Shown in pieces: positions 24,089-26,904 of a stretch of DNA of 26,904 bases. The notes below the pieces were generated by a model that ran no database searches, was not told the DNA's origin, and worked only from the letters and a program-made list of their open reading frames with translations. This DNA comes from an uncultured Porphyromonadaceae bacterium (GTDB lineage: Bacteria > Bacteroidota > Bacteroidia > Bacteroidales > Muribaculaceae): the NCBI GenBank assembly GCA_900549445.1, contig UROS01000012.1, forward strand, positions 1 through 26,904. Reading direction: 5' to 3'. Position numbers and translations under genes: made by a program. The stretch's first letter is position 1; every line of letters begins with the position of its first letter.

Positions 24089-24094
24089 CATTTT

Positions 24095-26455
24095 ATGAAC
24101 GCCTTTCATTACCTCGCATTATCAGCCTTTCTCCTGGCCGGATTACAGGCTCCGGGCAAAACTGTAGAATCAGATTTCAACCGCGGCTGGAAGTTTTCGC
24201 TTCAGGCCGACTCTACATGTCTGCATCCGGATTTCAACGACAGTTCATGGCGGCAGCTCACTCTGCCCCACGACTGGAGCATTGAACTGCCGTTCGACCG
24301 CGACGCCGCTCCCGGAAACGACGGGGGCTATCTTCCCGGCGGCACAGGCTGGTATCGCAAAACGCTGACCATAAAGGCCCTCCAACCCGGCAAAGAGTAT
24401 CTGCTCCACCTCGGGGGTGCGTATATGAAGTCCGATGTCTACGTCAACGGCCATAAGGCCGGAGGTAATGAATATGGCTACTCTCCTTATTATGCCGACA
24501 TCACGCCTTACTTGAAAAACGGCGTCAACACTATAGCTGTAAAGGTCGACAACTCCGCGCAGAAGAACTGCCGCTGGTACTCAGGCTCAGGACTTTACCG
24601 CGACGTAAAGCTGATAGAACGCGATCCGGTCAGGATCTCATATGAAGGCGTTTACGTGACTACTCCGGATCTTACAACTGCCAATATCGAAGTTTCGGTT
24701 GACAATGTCACTCCGGAACCGAAAAAACTTACCGTAACAGCAGAAATCGACGGCAGAAGCTCCTCCGAAACGGTTGAGATTCCTGCCGATACCCGTGAGT
24801 ACAAGGTCAGACAGACTCTCTCGCTTCCGGGCGTGAAGCCCTGGTCGCCCGACTCCCCTCATCTCTACGATGCCCGCATAACTTTGGCAGAGAACGGCAA
24901 GGAAATCGACAGCCGTAATCTGCGGATCGGGTTCAGAACTATTGAGTGGGACGCTGACAGCGGCTTCCGGCTCAACGGCGAAAAGCTGCTGCTCAACGGA
25001 GGATGCGTTCACCACGACAACGGCATTCTCGGCGCGGCGGCATTCCGCGATGCCGAACGCCGCCGCGTGAGGCTGCTGAAGCAGGCGGGATTCAACGCCG
25101 TGCGCACCTCCCACAATATCCCGTCGGCTGATTTTCTCGATGCCTGCGACGAGTATGGCCTTCTCGTGATCGACGAGGCTTTCGACGGCTGGCGCGACGC
25201 CAAAAACGACCACGACTACCACGAGCAGTTCGACCGCAACTGGCAGAAGGACATCGACGCCATGGTGCTCCGCGACCGCAACCACCCATCCGTTTTCTGC
25301 TGGAGCATAGGCAACGAGGTGATCGAACGCAAGAAAATAGAAGTTGTAACTACTGCCCGCAAACTTGCGGAACGCTGTCGCGAACTCGATCCGGGGCGCC
25401 CTGTCACGTCGGCTCTCGCCTCGTGGGACAGCGACTGGGAAATCTACGACCCCCTCGCCGCAGAACACGATATCGTAGGCTATAACTACATGATTCATAA
25501 ATCGGAAAGCGACCATGAAAGAGTGCCGTCACGAGTGATGATGCAGACCGAGTCGTACCCGGCCGACGCCTGGCAAAACTACCGCAAAGCGGCCGACAAT
25601 CCATATATAATCGGCGACTTCGTCTGGACAGCAATGGATTATATAGGCGAATCGGGTATCGGGCGTCACTACTATGAGGGCGACGTGCCGGGCGAACATT
25701 TCAGCCGCCCGCTCTACCCCTGGCACGCATCCTATTGCGGCGACATCGACCTGACAGGCTTCCGAAAACCCGTAAGCCACTATCGCTCGATGCTATGGAA
25801 CAGCGGCGGCGAGGGAATCTATATAGGCGTAAGGGAAGCGGACGGCTACAAAGGCAAAGTCCGCACCACCATGTGGGGCACCTGGCCCACCTTCAACAGC
25901 TGGAACTGGGAAGGACACGAGGGTAAGCCGATCGACGTCGAGGTCTACTCCCGTTTCCCGAGAGTACGGCTCAAACTCAACAATAAGGAAATCGCCACGA
26001 AAGAAACGGAGAAACAAATGGCTGTATTCTCGGTTCCATATACACCCGGCACACTACTCGCAGAAGGACTCGACGACAACGGCAACATAATGGAATCGCA
26101 GACCCTCTCCACCGCCGGAGCACCTGCGGCAATCCGTCTCACAGCAGAGGACTCCACCATACCCGCATCAGATCAATCGCTGGGATTCATAACCGTGGAA
26201 ATTGTCGACAACGAGGGACGTGTGGTGCCGGTAGCCGACAACGCCATCAAAGCCGACGTAAAAGGCCCCGCTACGCTTCAGGCACTCGGAAATGCCGACA
26301 TAAAAGACTGCGACCCCTATTTCGACAACACCCACAAGGCATGGCGCGGACGAGCCCTCGCCATAATCCGCGGCAACGGCAAAAAAGGCGACATCAAAGT
26401 CAGAATCACCTCCCCCGGACTCCCCTCATCCACCCTCCTCCTAAAAGCCCGGTAA
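24095..26455 (+). CDS. secreted family 2 glycoside hydrolase (beta-galactosidase-like)
   Basis: 786 aa with a signal peptide (about residues 1-22) and no lipobox Cys. Three standard GH2 parts are visible: sugar-binding jelly roll (about 25-180; YLPGGTGWYRKTLTI, LHLGGAYMKSDVYVNGH, NCRWYSGSGLYRDV), an Ig-like domain (about 185-285), and a TIM barrel with acid/base E408 in CWSIGNEV and nucleophile E486 in MQTESYPAD. A DUF4982-type C-terminal domain (about 615-685; VYSRFPRVRLKLNNKEI) and a further beta domain follow. It is a retaining beta-glycosidase, most like beta-galactosidases acting on plant or host glycans in the periplasm; true specificity needs assay. It is 6 bp after the CotH gene and ends the operon; a terminator stands about 320 bp further on. 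Confidence 0.9.
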   Translation: MNAFHYLALSAFLLAGLQAPGKTVESDFNRGWKFSLQADSTCLHPDFNDSSWRQLTLPHDWSIELPFDRDAAPGNDGGYLPGGTGWYRKTLTIKALQPGKEYLLHLGGAYMKSDVYVNGHKAGGNEYGYSPYYADITPYLKNGVNTIAVKVDNSAQKNCRWYSGSGLYRDVKLIERDPVRISYEGVYVTTPDLTTANIEVSVDNVTPEPKKLTVTAEIDGRSSSETVEIPADTREYKVRQTLSLPGVKPWSPDSPHLYDARITLAENGKEIDSRNLRIGFRTIEWDADSGFRLNGEKLLLNGGCVHHDNGILGAAAFRDAERRRVRLLKQAGFNAVRTSHNIPSADFLDACDEYGLLVIDEAFDGWRDAKNDHDYHEQFDRNWQKDIDAMVLRDRNHPSVFCWSIGNEVIERKKIEVVTTARKLAERCRELDPGRPVTSALASWDSDWEIYDPLAAEHDIVGYNYMIHKSESDHERVPSRVMMQTESYPADAWQNYRKAADNPYIIGDFVWTAMDYIGESGIGRHYYEGDVPGEHFSRPLYPWHASYCGDIDLTGFRKPVSHYRSMLWNSGGEGIYIGVREADGYKGKVRTTMWGTWPTFNSWNWEGHEGKPIDVEVYSRFPRVRLKLNNKEIATKETEKQMAVFSVPYTPGTLLAEGLDDNGNIMESQTLSTAGAPAAIRLTAEDSTIPASDQSLGFITVEIVDNEGRVVPVADNAIKADVKGPATLQALGNADIKDCDPYFDNTHKAWRGRALAIIRGNGKKGDIKVRITSPGLPSSTLLLKAR

Positions 26456-26460
26456 AACTA

Positions 26461-26611
26461 AAAAAGCGCCGCGAGGCGCGATGCCTCTCCATCGCGAACC
26501 TTCCTCGGGACTGCCCTCGCGAAAAAGCGCCGCGAGCCGCGATGCCTTTCCATCGCGAACCTCCCTCGAGACTGCCCTCGCGAAAAAGCGCCGCGAGGCG
26601 CGATGTCTCTC
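26461..26611. repeat. 61-bp GC-rich tandem repeat, about 2.5 copies
   Basis: Copies 26461-26521 and 26522-26582 differ at four positions; a third partial copy runs 26583-26611. Each begins AAAAAGCGCCGCGAG. Each full copy holds CGCGATG, 6 nt, CATCGCG, a 7-bp stem whose arms are kept while the loop varies. A second small stem (GCGCC, GCGA, GGCGC) is intact in copies 1 and 3 but broken by a G-to-C change in copy 2. The unit length is not a multiple of 3, so coding across copies is unlikely. Confidence 0.88.
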
Positions 26612-26775
26612 AAACCCATTGCGGAGCGAAGCGGAGCTGTGGGACAGCACCTCACCCCTCATCTCTCGAGGCGAGCCGCGGAGCCGCGACGCCTCGAAAC
26701 CGGCGTTAGCCAAGACTCGCGAATTTTTAACATTTCAACCGGATTTTGCAGCTGACCCCGGACTGTAAAACAAAC
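26612..26775. other. non-coding stretch with inverted and direct repeats
   Basis: GC-rich DNA past the tandem repeat. It contains a GCGGAGC direct repeat near 26621-26637, and an 8-bp inverted repeat (26666-26673 with 26690-26697) enclosing a 16-nt GC-rich loop with two GCCGCG copies. The stretch 26698-26775 becomes A/T-rich and shows no feature that I recognise. Open frames here are short and made of the repeat; none was accepted as a gene. Confidence 0.6.
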
Positions 26776-26813
26776 AAAAGAGACTGTCTAACAAGTTTGG
26801 GCAGTCTCTTTTT
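26776..26813 (+). terminator. strong hairpin terminator after the GH2 operon
   Basis: An 11-bp perfect stem (26776-26786 with 26802-26812), a 15-nt loop and a short T-run make an intrinsic terminator. The A-run on the left side means it would also work in the minus direction. It lies about 320 bp past the GH2 stop, beyond the repeat array, so either GH2 transcripts have a long 3' tail or the hairpin belongs to a separate element. Confidence 0.75.
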
Positions 26814-26829
26814 ATGGTCTAAACAGGCT

Positions 26830-26873
26830 AAAAAAAATAAGGCTTTCAAGCTGAAATTCAGCGCGAAAGCCTT
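26830..26873 (-). terminator. second hairpin, with a minus-strand T-tract
   Basis: A 9-bp stem (26839-26847 with 26865-26873) encloses, after a 2x2 internal loop, a 5-bp stem (26850-26854 with 26858-26862). Eight A residues at 26830-26837 would be a T-tract for a minus-strand transcript arriving from the right. The stem's right edge abuts the TTTG of the promoter at 26872. Confidence 0.65.
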
Positions 26874-26902
26874 TGTCATGTCATAGATTTTCAGTATATT
26901 TG
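26872..26902 (+). promoter_or_regulatory. rightward promoter at the window edge
   Basis: TTTG at 26872-26875, a 19-bp spacer, and TATATTTG at 26895-26902, an exact match to the Bacteroidetes consensus. The transcript would begin just beyond the window, so its gene is not seen. With the hairpin immediately upstream, this arrangement could belong to the start of an insertion sequence or another separate unit. Confidence 0.7.
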
Positions 26903-26904
26903 TA

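Noticed and set aside
26441..26768. Open frames of 65-122 aa on both strands over the repeat array
   Set aside because: Peptides are just translations of the 61-bp repeat, whose unit is not a multiple of three; several frames overlap at once.
26776..26873. CRISPR or toxin-antitoxin signal near the right edge
   Set aside because: Hairpins are single, not regularly spaced repeats, and no paired small genes are seen.

Overview
The window looks like a chromosomal segment of a Bacteroidales gut bacterium, probably Muribaculaceae or a close relative (an inference; no 16S is present). The evidence is an HU-CCDC81/SPOR protein, a PorT-type outer-membrane barrel, a small protein with a type IX secretion (T9SS) tail, a CotH-type secreted kinase, a GH2 glycosidase with a signal peptide, and several promoters of the Bacteroidetes form TTTG-N19-21-TAnnTTTG. 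The DNA is fairly GC-rich and coding density is high. No tRNA, rRNA or CRISPR array was seen.

Layout. (1) 1-3642, plus strand: the tail of an upstream gene, an HU-CCDC81/SPOR gene starting at a GTG almost on top of its promoter, then a tight run of nitroreductase, DUF2520 Rossmann protein, KdsC-like HAD phosphatase and Maf pyrophosphatase, joined by 4-7 nt overlaps. (2) 3629-5886, minus strand: a secreted C1 (bleomycin-hydrolase-like) peptidase overlapping by 4 nt an ATP-grasp protein of unknown substrate. (3) 5971-6597, plus strand: an outer-membrane beta-barrel protein. (4) 6616-15156, minus strand: a likely long transcription unit with a DUF695-like protein, an exported alpha/beta hydrolase, a Wzx flippase, a Wzy-like polymerase and four glycosyltransferases. 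It is a surface-polysaccharide locus without an initiating sugar-phosphate transferase, export genes or nucleotide-sugar genes. (5) 15237-19457, plus strand: lgt, glnS with a clear intrinsic terminator, and a TPR protein. (6) 19468-20726, minus strand: rsmG then a glyoxalase-II-like hydrolase, facing away from a CvfB-like S1 protein (20873-21709, plus). (7) 21766-26455, plus strand: a promoter with a long leader, then an apparent operon of the small T9SS-tail protein, CotH kinase and GH2 glycosidase. (8) 26456-26904: non-coding DNA with a 61-bp GC-rich tandem repeat, inverted repeats, two strong hairpin terminators, and a rightward promoter at the window edge.

Many apparent start codons further upstream (TTG or GTG) were replaced by internal ATGs where promoters, terminators or family N-termini argue for it: nitroreductase, Maf, peptidase, OMP, two glycosyltransferases, DUF695, lgt and TPR. 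The parts most worth following up are the T9SS-tail/CotH/GH2 operon, the orphan ATP-grasp gene with its near-perfect internal hairpin, the 61-bp repeat array, and the structured right edge, which may be the border of a mobile element.
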